Counted from the first letter of the stretch, positions 17,546 through 27,074 are shown. The stretch: DNA of 64,000 bases from an uncultured Eubacteriales bacterium (GCA_902764875.1 CACWXP010000003.1:1-64000), one strand, 5' to 3'. Numbers and translations are program-made. The notes: a model not told the origin generated them from the letters alone.

Positions 17546-19759
17546 TTATTGATTGAACAGCGGTTCCAGAGCATCAGCATTTTCCTGCAAGGCTTTCAGT
17601 ACCCAAACGCTCCAGTGCCGGGCATTGGAATCGCTGTCACCGAACACATAGTCTTCCTGGCCGTAGTCAATAACGTCAAAGCCGGGAGTCGCTTTGCTCG
17701 CGCCTTTGGTTCGGTAAGCTGCTGCATCCGACAGGGAGAAGGATACCTTGCCATTCTCGTCCAGCGTGACCCAGGAGGTCAGATCGGTTCCGGAAGCAGA
17801 TTCACCGGTGCCGTTGGCAGTCTGCTTTTCAGCGGCAGGCTTGGTGACCATCACAGCGCCCTCCACATATTTCCCGTACATTTCATCCACATACAGGGCC
17901 AAGGATTCGCCCAGGATCTCGCCGGGGACATGGCCGCCGTCCCACTGCCATTCGATCACGGCGTCAACTCCGGCATTCAGCGCCCTGATCTGGATATTCA
18001 GGGAGTTCATCATGGAGATATCGCCCTCGGAAGCGCCGCAGACAATCCGCATCCAGGTGGGATTCTCTGTATCTTCCGCTCCGATATAATTCAGCGGATT
18101 GTACAGGTTTACAATGTTTTTCCCATATGCATCTCCTGCTTCGATCTCAGCGATATCCGCCTCATACGCGGCCACCATTTCCGCATAGCTGCTGTAGTTG
18201 CCGGAGTCCGTTGTGCTGCCGGTCGCCTGCGTTGTACCCGCATCCGGGGTTCCTACAGTCATTTCGTCACCGGTGCCTTCGGTACCGGCATTCCCGGTCA
18301 TGTCTGAAGGAGCGCCGTCGCCCGAAAACTCACCCATGCCGCCATCCGGAGGCGTTCCTCCGGGGCCTTCACCGGAAAAATCTCCGCCGGGGAAGTCACC
18401 CCTGCCTCCTCCGGGACCACCCATGGTGCCGTCATGTCCGCCTGTTTTTCCGCTGCCGGACTTAGCATAACGTCCCTCAATAAAGGCCGCGGCTTTCTCC
18501 TGTGCGGTCATCGCCGCAACAGCTTCATCCGACAGTGCGTTACCGTCCGCGTCAAACCAGGTCCAGCCGTCCGCGTAATCCAGATTATCCACATACCATT
18601 GCAGGTTTTCCGTGAATTCGGCCAGATACAGATCCAGATATGCTCCGCCGTAACCGTTTGTATCGGCATATTTCTCCGTATCGTATTCGATGATGAGCGC
18701 AACGGTGCTGTTCAGCGCTCCGTCTCCGTCCAGGTCAAAACCGACTTTTGCTTCCTCAACAGTCAGGTTCTGTCCGTTGATGTATTCCATATACTCCTGC
18801 GACAGGAATCCGGCCAGTGCCTGCTGGAATTCGGTGTTGAAGGAATAATCGGGATTCAGGGAATATTCGAAGGCCATCGCCATATCGGCCTCATAGAGGG
18901 AAGTGATGGCGGAATAAGCCACACAGCCCCAGGCACCGTCTGAAAGTTCTACTTCCTCTCCGTTGATGGTCACGGTCGTGCAGTAACTGCCGTCCGCGTT
19001 TCTGTAAACGCCGACTGCGCCGACTTCAATCTCGTAATCATAAAAATCGGGATGATTGGAGGTAGCCGCAAACATGGCAGCATGGGCACCGCCTCCGCTG
19101 CCGCCCGTAGAGACCCAGTAATCCACGCTGCCGGGCAGGTTGCCCAGCAGGATGTTGTATTTGACGAACCGGGCTGCCGCTTTCTGGTCCACAAGGCAGG
19201 AGGGAGCGTCACCGGTATAGACGGTTTCGCCGGTCTCATTGGTGTAGCTGTCCTGCTTGCCGCGGTTGCCGCAGGCAACATTGATATAACCTTCCGCGGC
19301 ATAGGTGGAAGACGCTGTGGTATTGCTGCTGTTGCCGTAACCTGCCGCGCCGGTGTTCAGGATGACCGGAGCGGTTGCTGCAGTATAGACCTGCCCGTTG
19401 GTACTGGTAACCGTTGCTTCATAATCAATGACCAGCGAACCTTTAACAGCGTCCGTTGCGCTTTCAGCTGTCACGTCCGCCGTTCCATCTCCGTCTGTAT
19501 CAATACCGGTCACATAAGCCCCGGGGACGCAGACGGAAACGCCTTCTTCATTTTCGATCACAGGTTTCGTGACCGCGGTAACAATGGACAGCGTCCAGGC
19601 ATCCGAACCGGAATTGTAGGTCCATTCCTGATCCATATGCTGAAGGTTCAGTGCATATTCGATGGCTTCCTTTTCGGAAACTGAGCTTTCGTCCGCCAGG
19701 CTGACAGCAGATATGATCAGCATGCAAACTGCAAGAAGGAATGCAAGTACTTTTTTCAT
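17546..19759 (-). CDS. Exported tannase-like alpha/beta hydrolase with Ca-binding loops
   Basis: A signal peptide (residues 1-22) leads a 737-residue protein. The segment YINVACGNRGKQDSY and the nucleophile elbow STGGSGGGAHAAM resemble subtype A tannases, with the His likely in WDGGHVPGEI near the C-terminus. Two Asp-rich loops, DTDGDGTAD and DLDGDGALN, are EF-hand/dockerin-like calcium sites. A Gly/Asp/Pro-rich linker of about 80 residues (near residues 450-530) splits the hydrolase into two parts. CAGGAGG fixes the start at 19,759. It may remove gallate-type or other plant esters outside the cell; the substrate is unproven. Confidence 0.75.
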   Translation of the reverse strand: MKKVLAFLLAVCMLIISAVSLADESSVSEKEAIEYALNLQHMDQEWTYNSGSDAWTLSIVTAVTKPVIENEEGVSVCVPGAYVTGIDTDGDGTADVTAESATDAVKGSLVIDYEATVTSTNGQVYTAATAPVILNTGAAGYGNSSNTTASSTYAAEGYINVACGNRGKQDSYTNETGETVYTGDAPSCLVDQKAAARFVKYNILLGNLPGSVDYWVSTGGSGGGAHAAMFAATSNHPDFYDYEIEVGAVGVYRNADGSYCTTVTINGEEVELSDGAWGCVAYSAITSLYEADMAMAFEYSLNPDYSFNTEFQQALAGFLSQEYMEYINGQNLTVEEAKVGFDLDGDGALNSTVALIIEYDTEKYADTNGYGGAYLDLYLAEFTENLQWYVDNLDYADGWTWFDADGNALSDEAVAAMTAQEKAAAFIEGRYAKSGSGKTGGHDGTMGGPGGGRGDFPGGDFSGEGPGGTPPDGGMGEFSGDGAPSDMTGNAGTEGTGDEMTVGTPDAGTTQATGSTTDSGNYSSYAEMVAAYEADIAEIEAGDAYGKNIVNLYNPLNYIGAEDTENPTWMRIVCGASEGDISMMNSLNIQIRALNAGVDAVIEWQWDGGHVPGEILGESLALYVDEMYGKYVEGAVMVTKPAAEKQTANGTGESASGTDLTSWVTLDENGKVSFSLSDAAAYRTKGASKATPGFDVIDYGQEDYVFGDSDSNARHWSVWVLKALQENADALEPLFNQ

Positions 19760-20032
19760 GGGAATCCCTCCTGAAAAATGATCGTCAGGATCATCTGACA
19801 GTTCTATTGTGCACAGAAACCTTGAAATAAGATTGAAACGAATGCTCATTTATGCCTTCCTTCACACCGTACCGTACTTAATCCGGTTCTTGAAAAATAC
19901 AGGTGAATTTGTATAATATTGGTATCGATACGAAGGATACAGTCATTATAAAACAGAAAACGTGTAATGAAATTTCCAGACACGGGGACGGAAGCTGCGT
20001 TGGCACGGAAGTCAGATCCACCTTTTTTCCTG

Positions 20033-20061
20033 TTGAAGAACCGCCGAATCCATTGTAAAAT
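20033..20061 (+). promoter_or_regulatory. Promoter of the Sel1-S41 gene
   Basis: TTGAAG, a 17-base spacer and TAAAAT lie 28 bases before the start codon. The rest of the 19,760-20,032 gap shows no further gene or strong structure. Confidence 0.65.
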
Positions 20062-20088
20062 AGGAATATAAACAGAGGAGGAATCGCC

Positions 20089-22812
20089 ATGAAAAGAATA
20101 CTCGCCCTTTTGCTGACCGTTTTTCTGGCCCTGCAGTGCTGCCTGCCGGCTTTAGCGGAGGAAGCCGCCGCGCCGGTCGAAACTGCGCCGGCCGAAACTG
20201 CGCCGGCCGAAGTGCCGGCAGCCGAAACCCCTGCGGCGGAGATGACCGCGGATGAGCTTTATAAGGCCGGTAATGATGCCGCCGACGCGGGAGACTACGC
20301 GAAAGCGCTGGAATACCTCCAACTGGCGGCGGACGCCGGCAATCCGGAAGGCTTGAGAAGCCTCGGCGCTATGTATGCGAACGGAGAGGGTGTGGATCCG
20401 GATTATGACCGGGCGATGGAATATTTTCTTCTGGCTGCCGCTCAGGGCGATGCAAAATCGTTTGCCAATATCGGCATCTTTTATCAGTACGGGCTGAGCG
20501 TGGAACAGGACGCCGCTAAGGCGATGGAAAACTATGAAAAAGCCGGTGAACTTGGCGCCGCGGAAGGCTATAAGAAGCTGGCGGCCATGTATGCCTACGG
20601 CAGTGGGATTGAGCCGGATCCCGTCAAAGCGGCGGAATACTATCAGAAGGCGGCGGACATGGGCGATGCCGACGCCTGCTATCAGGTTGCGGCCATGTAT
20701 GCCGCCGGCAGCGGGGTGCCGCAGGACGCCGGCAAGGCGCTGGAATACTGGCAGAAGGCGGCGGACCTCGGAATGGAGCAGGTGTTCGGTACGCTGGGAC
20801 TGATGTATTACTTCGGCGAAGGCACGCAGCAGGACTATAACAAAGCCGTGACGTATTTAACGCAGGCGGCGGAGCAGGAAGACCCGACGGCGATGTTCGC
20901 GCTCGGGGAGTGCCTGCGGCTTGGACAGGGCACGGAGAAAGACCCCGAAAAGGCTCTGGAATGGTACCGGAAAGCCCTGGAGGACGGATATGAACCGGAT
21001 GAGGCGGACCGGGAAATGTTGAAGGCCGCGCTGGGAGAGGAATATAATCTGTTTTTCCCTGTTCCGGAGGAGGGAAAGGATTATTTCGTGCGGACGGCCG
21101 CGGTGCTGTCAGGCAAGGAACAGGTCGGCAGCATGGATCTGCGCTTTTACCTTTCGGCGCCGCATGTGCCCTGTTACGGCCTGAAGGACTATGTCAATTT
21201 CATGTATCAGACAGGGCTGACGGTAACGTCCCCGCAGGACGGCACGGTCTGGGAGGTCATCCACCCCAACGGCACGAAGATCCTGGTCGATCCTTCCGCC
21301 GGAAAGATCGAAGCTGCGGACTGGGCGCGGTTCCAGATGCCGCCCACGCCTTACACGACGCTGGTCGGCATCAAGGATACGCCCTGCGGCTGGACGTATT
21401 ATTCCGAAGTCGAGTTTGACGATCCGCCCGCGCCCGTCACCTTTGATTTCGCGAAATACGGCATTGCGGTATACGCGGACGAGGAGGACGTGTATCTCCC
21501 CCTGGAACTGCTCTCTGTGATGTTCACGGATATTGCCTGCAATTATGTGCTGTGGAACGGGGAATCGGTGCTGAAACCGGTGTTGGATATAGAAACGTTG
21601 ACGAGTATACCCGGCGAATGGTATGAGAGCAAGTATATGCGCGGCCTGCTGGCCGGAAAAAAGCAGCGGGAGGAAGACGTGATCCGCGAGGACTACGCGG
21701 AGCTCTGCTTCACCCTGGATTATTTCTACGGCCATCCGGGCCCGGCCCTTCTGGAAAGCGGCCTCAGCGAAAAGGGCCTGGACGCCGCGCTGGACGATAT
21801 TCCGGAGCTCTCTTCCGTCAAGGAACGGCTGAAGGATCCCGACATGGTTGAATACATGCTGGCTTTGAACGACCTGTTCAATATCGGCCTGGATGAAGGC
21901 CACTGCTCGTATTTCGGGTTCAGTGCCATTTCGGACCCGGCTTTTCCCTTCCCGGAGCTTGCGCAGAAGATCGCGAGCCGCATACAGTCGATGTTGGAGA
22001 TCAAGGCCCTGGCCCTGGATGAAATCGATACGGCGGTCAAAAAGGCGCGGACCGCTGCCTGGGGCGATGAGGTTTACCGGGAATGCGGCAGCACCGCTAT
22101 CCTCCGGATCGACAGGTTTTATAGTGACACGGCCGGCTGGGAAGCTTACTATGCCGGCAAGGGAGAAATCCCCATGGACGCCGTCGGCATCACCTGGACC
22201 GGTCTGAAGCGGGCCTCCGAAAATCCCGAAATCAAAAACATCCTGTTCGATCTGTCGGCAAACGCCGGCGGCAGCAGCGATATGCTGATGTTCATGATGG
22301 ACCTGATGTTCGGGGAAAAGGTTCTCCGCGGCTACAACGTCCTGACCAAACAGCGCGAACACGCGGTGGTCCATTCGGACAAAAATCTGGACGGCGTGTT
22401 TGATGAGAAGGACGAGGAAGTGAAGTATGACTTCTTCAACTATGCCGTGCTGACTGCGCGGGGCTCTTTCTCCTGCGGCAACCTGATGCCGTTCATGATG
22501 CAGGAGCACGGCGCGGTGCTCCTCGGCGAACCCACGGGCGGCGGTACCTGCAGCGTGCAGATGATGACGCTGACGAACGGCGGACAGGGCATGATATCCT
22601 CTCACCTCTGGGCCCTGCGGGACGAGAACAACGAATCCCTGGAGGGCGGCTGCAAAACCGACCTGCCCATCGCGCGGATCGAGCCGGAAACGCCGACGAA
22701 TGAGGATCCGCGGCGTTCCGCCGGCGACTATACGCCGTTCTTTGACGATGTCATGCTGGACCGCATGATCAACGAATGGTTTGAGGAGCAGGCCCTCTCT
22801 CCCGCCGCGTGA
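20089..22812 (+). CDS. Exported Sel1-repeat protein fused to an S41-like peptidase domain
   Basis: A signal peptide (residues 1-24) and an Ala/Pro/Glu linker with tandem repeats precede six clear Sel1 repeats of 36 residues (about 85-305), with the pattern AMYAxGxGVxxDxxKAxEYxxKAA. A unique middle part of about 200 residues follows. Residues 550-890 resemble S41 C-terminal processing peptidases, with VLTARGSFSCGNLM (nucleophile Ser) and LLGEPTGGGTCS. GAGGAGG precedes the ATG. The repeats probably bind a protein partner and the C-terminus cuts it. The fusion of these two domains in one exported protein is uncommon. Confidence 0.8.
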   Translation: MKRILALLLTVFLALQCCLPALAEEAAAPVETAPAETAPAEVPAAETPAAEMTADELYKAGNDAADAGDYAKALEYLQLAADAGNPEGLRSLGAMYANGEGVDPDYDRAMEYFLLAAAQGDAKSFANIGIFYQYGLSVEQDAAKAMENYEKAGELGAAEGYKKLAAMYAYGSGIEPDPVKAAEYYQKAADMGDADACYQVAAMYAAGSGVPQDAGKALEYWQKAADLGMEQVFGTLGLMYYFGEGTQQDYNKAVTYLTQAAEQEDPTAMFALGECLRLGQGTEKDPEKALEWYRKALEDGYEPDEADREMLKAALGEEYNLFFPVPEEGKDYFVRTAAVLSGKEQVGSMDLRFYLSAPHVPCYGLKDYVNFMYQTGLTVTSPQDGTVWEVIHPNGTKILVDPSAGKIEAADWARFQMPPTPYTTLVGIKDTPCGWTYYSEVEFDDPPAPVTFDFAKYGIAVYADEEDVYLPLELLSVMFTDIACNYVLWNGESVLKPVLDIETLTSIPGEWYESKYMRGLLAGKKQREEDVIREDYAELCFTLDYFYGHPGPALLESGLSEKGLDAALDDIPELSSVKERLKDPDMVEYMLALNDLFNIGLDEGHCSYFGFSAISDPAFPFPELAQKIASRIQSMLEIKALALDEIDTAVKKARTAAWGDEVYRECGSTAILRIDRFYSDTAGWEAYYAGKGEIPMDAVGITWTGLKRASENPEIKNILFDLSANAGGSSDMLMFMMDLMFGEKVLRGYNVLTKQREHAVVHSDKNLDGVFDEKDEEVKYDFFNYAVLTARGSFSCGNLMPFMMQEHGAVLLGEPTGGGTCSVQMMTLTNGGQGMISSHLWALRDENNESLEGGCKTDLPIARIEPETPTNEDPRRSAGDYTPFFDDVMLDRMINEWFEEQALSPAA

Positions 22813-22818
22813 AAGGGT

Positions 22819-22848
22819 TTGCAGTTTCCCGCCCCTTTATGCTATAAT
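22819..22848 (+). promoter_or_regulatory. Promoter of the 173-residue unknown protein gene
   Basis: TTGCAG and TATAAT are separated by 18 bases, upstream of AAAGGAGG and the ATG at 22,907. Confidence 0.7.
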
Positions 22849-22906
22849 GAAATCGTCGCCATAAAGCTCTGGTAACAAAAAAAGGCAAAAACAAAGGAGG
22901 ACCACC

Positions 22907-23428
22907 ATGATTCAGTTGAGCAACGAAAGAGTCGAGCAGATTCTGCACGAGGAAACAAAGAAAACCGAGCCCCTGCCGCAGCTGCTCCGTGCGATCTACA
23001 CCCGGTATATGAATCTCTATGAGGATTACATCGCCAATATGTACGACCTCACCAATGAAAAGGTCGCCGAATACAAAAAGCAGAATGACGAAACCATTTG
23101 CCTCGTCAGGTACTATTACATGGATATTCCCCAGGATGTCTGCGAAGGAATCTTTGATTTCGAGGAAAAGGTCGGCGATAAGCTGCTCGGGCCGGAATGG
23201 AAGACAAACCTCTATGACGCCTATGAAGGATTCAAGGATAACTGCAATGAATGGGATATGACCGAAGACTATTACAAGGGCGCGTTCAAAAAATACGCCC
23301 TGAAGGAATTCTATGAGGTCATGGAAAACATCTTCCGGGATGGCTTCTCCACGGGCAGCGAGAGAGCCAAGAATATCTTCAGCGGAATTAAGAGCCTCCT
23401 CTTCGGCGGCGGCGGAAGAGAAAAATAA
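22907..23428 (+). CDS. Unknown acidic helical protein ending in a Gly4 tail
   Basis: The 173-residue product is rich in Tyr, Asp and Glu, has no signal peptide or membrane helix, and ends with SLLFGGGGREK. AAAGGAGG fixes the start. I do not recognise the family. The last 13 codons and the bases after the stop are nearly repeated at 41,045-41,101 in front of the threonine aldolase-like gene, which shows that a second copy of this gene once existed there. Confidence 0.75.
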   Translation: MIQLSNERVEQILHEETKKTEPLPQLLRAIYTRYMNLYEDYIANMYDLTNEKVAEYKKQNDETICLVRYYYMDIPQDVCEGIFDFEEKVGDKLLGPEWKTNLYDAYEGFKDNCNEWDMTEDYYKGAFKKYALKEFYEVMENIFRDGFSTGSERAKNIFSGIKSLLFGGGGREK

Positions 23429-23447
23429 TCCCCGATAAACGCATACA

Positions 23448-23492
23448 ACAGCAACGACGCCCTGCTTCATTTTGGCAGGGCGTCGTTGCTGT
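23448..23492 (+). terminator. Strong hairpin terminator, possibly derived from a deleted aldolase gene
   Basis: ACAGCAACGACGCCCTGC pairs with GCAGGGCGTCGTTGCTGT, an 18-base perfect stem with a 9-base loop. There is no long T run, so it may act as a weak or two-way terminator or an mRNA end stabiliser. The same GACGCCCTGC and GCAGGGCGTCGTTGC blocks occur within the aldolase-like gene at 41,317-41,355. Confidence 0.65.
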
Positions 23493-23517
23493 ATATCATA
23501 CCACCGTCACTCAAGCT

Positions 23518-24093
23518 TCATCTTTTCAGCAGATAGGTTGCTGCCTCGTCCGCAACATGCGTAATCCAGGCCAGGGAGTATTCCTGATAGGCTTTGCTCA
23601 CATCCCGCACCGTAGTGGCGCTCCCGTCGGAAAAGCCCATATGGCAGTTAATCGCCGAGGCTTCGACCGGTTCCAGCTTCATGAAATACTGAACCTGATA
23701 AACCGATTTCGAGCCGTGCCCGCCGAAGGGAAAACGTTCGTCAACCGTATAAGCCGGCACCTGCTGCCATTCCCCGTCGATCTTCTGGTTCCGGTATTCC
23801 GTTTTGTACAGGTTGCATTTGCATACGTCGTGGAACAGCGTGGCAATCGCCAGGGACTCCTCCGGAATCGGCGTCGGAGACAAAAACGCAATTTTTTGCG
23901 CATATTCATAAACGTCCAGCGAATGCTGGCAAAGGCCGCCGGCATAAGCTCCGTGGTACTTTGTGCTGGCCGGCGCTTCAAAGAAATCCACCTTGCCAAG
24001 CCAATCCAGCAGGGCGTCCAGCCCTTCCCGATGAATTTTATCATGACAGATATCCAAAAACCGCTGTTTCTGTTCAGAAAGATTCAATTCCAT
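23518..24093 (-). CDS. HD-domain phosphohydrolase
   Basis: The 191 residues carry metal-binding signatures in the HD order: CQHSLDVYEY, LFHDVCKC and, further on, GGHGSKSVY and INCHMGF. GGGAGG lies ten bases before the ATG. HD proteins of this size hydrolyse nucleotide or signalling phosphates. The substrate cannot be told from sequence. It stands alone and converges with the gene at 22,907. Confidence 0.85.
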   Translation of the reverse strand: MELNLSEQKQRFLDICHDKIHREGLDALLDWLGKVDFFEAPASTKYHGAYAGGLCQHSLDVYEYAQKIAFLSPTPIPEESLAIATLFHDVCKCNLYKTEYRNQKIDGEWQQVPAYTVDERFPFGGHGSKSVYQVQYFMKLEPVEASAINCHMGFSDGSATTVRDVSKAYQEYSLAWITHVADEAATYLLKR

Positions 24094-24142
24094 TGTATGA
24101 ATACCTCCCTCTTGCTTCTTGAGAATAGCCTATAGTATATCA

Positions 24143-24769
24143 TTAAAGGCGCAGAATATGCAACGCTTTCCGTCTCGCCAGAACGCAGATCCACTGCAGC
24201 TCCCGCTTCTCCGGCAGGTGGTCTTCCGCCATCCACAGTTCAAAGATTCGCAAACCCGGAACAGCCCCGAAAGCCTCACGCAGTGTCTCTTCCGTGTAAT
24301 AGCTGAAATATCTCCCGTTCAGCATGCCCTCAAAATCCCCGTACCGGAACGAAGCATACAGAACGCCCCCTGGCTTCAGAGCCCGTTCAATCTTCCGCAA
24401 CACCTCCGGCAGTTTTTCCGCCGGAAGATGCAGTAGTGAGGCACACGCCCATATCCCGTCGTACCGGTTCTCCGCGTCCAGTTCCTCAAAAAGCATCCGC
24501 TTCACCGGAATCCCGGTATACGCCGAAGCCGCCCGACACATCTCCTCCGATCCGTCAGCGGCCTCCACCCGGTATCCAGCGTTCAGGAAGGCCTTTGTGT
24601 CCCTCCCGGGTCCACACCCGAAGTCCAGAATCAGCGCTCCTTCCGGCAGGCACGCGGTAAACCGCCCCTGTTCTTCCGACATATCCGCTGAAACTGTTCT
24701 GGAAGCAAAATCATTCACGATCTGATTATAGAATTCCAGCGTCTCCTTTTCATAATTCATCCCGTTCAT
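24143..24769 (-). CDS. Class I SAM-dependent methyltransferase
   Basis: LILDFGCGPGRDTKAF is motif I of a class I methyltransferase, with acidic AADGSEEM as motif II and WACASLLHLP as motif IV. The length is 208 residues from the ATG at 24,769, which has GGAGG seven bases upstream. The gene starts 14 bases after the HNH nuclease stop, so both are probably co-transcribed. The sequence looks like a small-molecule methyltransferase (family 11/25); no DNA target-recognition region is visible. Confidence 0.85.
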   Translation of the reverse strand: MNGMNYEKETLEFYNQIVNDFASRTVSADMSEEQGRFTACLPEGALILDFGCGPGRDTKAFLNAGYRVEAADGSEEMCRAASAYTGIPVKRMLFEELDAENRYDGIWACASLLHLPAEKLPEVLRKIERALKPGGVLYASFRYGDFEGMLNGRYFSYYTEETLREAFGAVPGLRIFELWMAEDHLPEKRELQWICVLARRKALHILRL

Positions 24770-24782
24770 CCTCGATCCTCCG

Positions 24783-25952
24783 TCATATCTGCCAGATCTC
24801 ATATCCCTGCCTTCTGGCGGAATCATACACTGGTCGCATATTCTTGCTCAAAATCGCATCGAACTGTTCCTTCGTGTTACCTGGTCTGTAAAGCTCCTGC
24901 CCTGCCCAGATGGAATGGAGATTGTCCCGCCAGCATTGCTCGTAAAGCTTATGGATTTCATCCTTTTCATGAATCATCTGATACAGAACATATTGATTGT
25001 CCGAGAACCGGCGAAAGAATGGATCCCATTGAGGAAGTCTGTTGCTCTTTGCCGAATTCAACGAAGAATCCATTGGCATCAGGTTCCACAGCTCATCATT
25101 CATGACGAAGGACCAGGGAATGAAATGATCTATATCATACTGATTCGGAACGATCAGTTTCCCTGTAAAAACATCCTGAATGCTTTGCTGCGAAAGAATG
25201 CCTTCCCAAAGATTTCGGACTTTCCCCAGTTTCCGCATCTTTTCATCCATGGGGAGCAGCTTATAAACCAGTCCGGGTACCTCCGGGTTGTTGTTTTGAA
25301 GCCATTTTACTTTTTCATACTGAATCCAGCCGAGGATGGATACGGTATGGTCCTGAATCATTCGGATCCAGTCCGGATGAAACCAGACTTCCTTGGCAAG
25401 TTTGCTCGTACTTCCCAGCGTATATGGCAATGCGGAAATCTCACTGTTGAAAGTCGAAATAGTTTCTGCCATCTTCAGCGTGGAATTCCATGGCACATTA
25501 TCCATTCCGGAGCTGGCAAAGAATCCCGCCATCGCACGGTATGGCACCATATGCGTCAGCTGCTCTTTTGCTTTGTACAGTTCCGCATCATGCCACCGGA
25601 TCGCGTTCCGAATCTGCACCTTGGATGCGTTAGCAGGAAGATCGCTCAGTTCCGCCAGTGTAAGCACTGCCCGTTCCAGACCATCCTTCACTTCCCCGTT
25701 GGGTCCCAGTCCGCTTAGGTGAATGTGAAATTCTCGCACGGAATACCAGGCATTACAGATCATTTCATCAATGATCTCGTTAAAAGTTGTTTCGGTAACA
25801 TCTTCTGAAATCAGGTCAACAATGGCTTCCAGCCAATAGAATTTATAGCAATAGGAAGGATCCTTAAGCATCAGCATAAAGCTGCGGATGTCAAGTTTAT
25901 TGTAATAGGCACTGTCAATTTCCAGATGTGTCTGGCCAAAGTATTCATCCAT
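24783..25952 (-). CDS. HNH (HNH_4-like) endonuclease domain protein
   Basis: The 389-residue protein has its nuclease site at the C-terminal side: YDIDHFIPWSFV (metal and general base Asp-His), then NLMPMDSSLNSAKSNRLP, the Asn and Lys of an HNH motif. The N-terminal 250 residues are helical and unfamiliar, and start with a segment rich in aromatic residues. HNH_4 nucleases are often found in genome defence, but this gene has no obvious restriction partner, only the methyltransferase downstream. Its role as defence, repair or selfish nuclease remains open. Confidence 0.82.
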   Translation of the reverse strand: MDEYFGQTHLEIDSAYYNKLDIRSFMLMLKDPSYCYKFYWLEAIVDLISEDVTETTFNEIIDEMICNAWYSVREFHIHLSGLGPNGEVKDGLERAVLTLAELSDLPANASKVQIRNAIRWHDAELYKAKEQLTHMVPYRAMAGFFASSGMDNVPWNSTLKMAETISTFNSEISALPYTLGSTSKLAKEVWFHPDWIRMIQDHTVSILGWIQYEKVKWLQNNNPEVPGLVYKLLPMDEKMRKLGKVRNLWEGILSQQSIQDVFTGKLIVPNQYDIDHFIPWSFVMNDELWNLMPMDSSLNSAKSNRLPQWDPFFRRFSDNQYVLYQMIHEKDEIHKLYEQCWRDNLHSIWAGQELYRPGNTKEQFDAILSKNMRPVYDSARRQGYEIWQI

Positions 25953-26123
25953 CGCCGAATCCCTCCTTTCTGCAGGTCTTCAATTAAAGTCTTGTCCGGC
26001 TATCCCTTCGCCGTCAGCTTCAGATTCATTTCCAGCCCATTATAGATATGCGGCGTTGGAAAACTCAGAAGATCTGACATATAGGATACAACATAAACAT
26101 AGCTAAAATCAATACAAATCAAA

Positions 26124-27074
26124 TCATTTGTCTTGGTTAATATCAATGTGTGACGTCTCTGTCTGTTCTTTTCCGGCAATGATAATTGTAGCTGTATGAC
26201 CATATTCCTTAAGCCGCTCGGCCACTTTGACTTGCAACGAAATCAGTTCATCTTCATCCAAATTGTCTATATCCTTATCCCGATTCGTGGCATCTTTTTC
26301 TTCTTTATCTTCCTGTGTTTTGTCAATCGCATGGTTGAAACCGGCCGCGATAATACCGGTGGGGATAGCAATAATACCAATGCCAACCAGGCTAATCACC
26401 GAAGCAAAGAATTTTCCGACCGCAGTAATTGGGTATACATCCCCATAGCCGACTGTTGTCAGCGTACACATTGCCCACCAAAGCGAAGAAACAACATTCG
26501 GAAACTGTTCCGGTTGAACTGGGTTTTCAACCGTGTACATGATAATTGCAGAAAACAGCATTACAAAAAAGCAAAGTGCTACGGACATTACCAGCTGTGG
26601 CCCGGATGTTCTGATTACTTTCATAATAACTTGTAGGGCTTCGAAATATCGACCTAGCTTAAATACTCTCAAAAGCCGGAATAACCGGAACAGGCGCATC
26701 ATGCGCAAGAATCGCAGATCAGCCGAGATGAATGGGAGGTAAAACGGAAGAATTGCCAGTAAGTCGATAATCGCCATAAAAGAGAATATATATTTCAGCC
26801 GTGGATGCTTGGAATCCGGATACAGTAAATCAGCCGTCCAAATCCGTAAGATATATTCAATCGTAAAGACCGCAACAGAAACATATTCAAATATCTGAAA
26901 AGTAGAATGCCACTTCGCATATATACTGCTGAATGATTCCAGAATAATCGAAAAAATGCTTAATGCAATCAGGAACATGATCGACCAGTCGAAAACAGAG
27001 CTGGCCAGGTCTCCATCCTCTGCTTTACTGATAATCTCAAAAACACGTTTCTTAAATGCCTTGTATTTCGTCAT
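26124..27074 (-). CDS. Voltage-gated potassium channel (Kv type)
   Basis: Six membrane segments are visible. S4 (residues 121-143) has Arg at every third position, RFLRMMRLFRLFRLLRVFK. The selectivity filter TTVGYGD lies at 206-212. A charged cytoplasmic tail of about 75 residues ends the 316-residue protein. GAGGGG precedes the ATG. It is monocistronic as far as can be seen and divergent from the metallo-beta-lactamase-like gene. Confidence 0.93.
   Translation of the reverse strand: MTKYKAFKKRVFEIISKAEDGDLASSVFDWSIMFLIALSIFSIILESFSSIYAKWHSTFQIFEYVSVAVFTIEYILRIWTADLLYPDSKHPRLKYIFSFMAIIDLLAILPFYLPFISADLRFLRMMRLFRLFRLLRVFKLGRYFEALQVIMKVIRTSGPQLVMSVALCFFVMLFSAIIMYTVENPVQPEQFPNVVSSLWWAMCTLTTVGYGDVYPITAVGKFFASVISLVGIGIIAIPTGIIAAGFNHAIDKTQEDKEEKDATNRDKDIDNLDEDELISLQVKVAERLKEYGHTATIIIAGKEQTETSHIDINQDK

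Noticed and set aside
26000..26203. Minus-strand frame of 67 codons after the channel gene
   Set aside because: Its first part overlaps the channel gene tail in another frame, and the remainder has no ribosome site or family.
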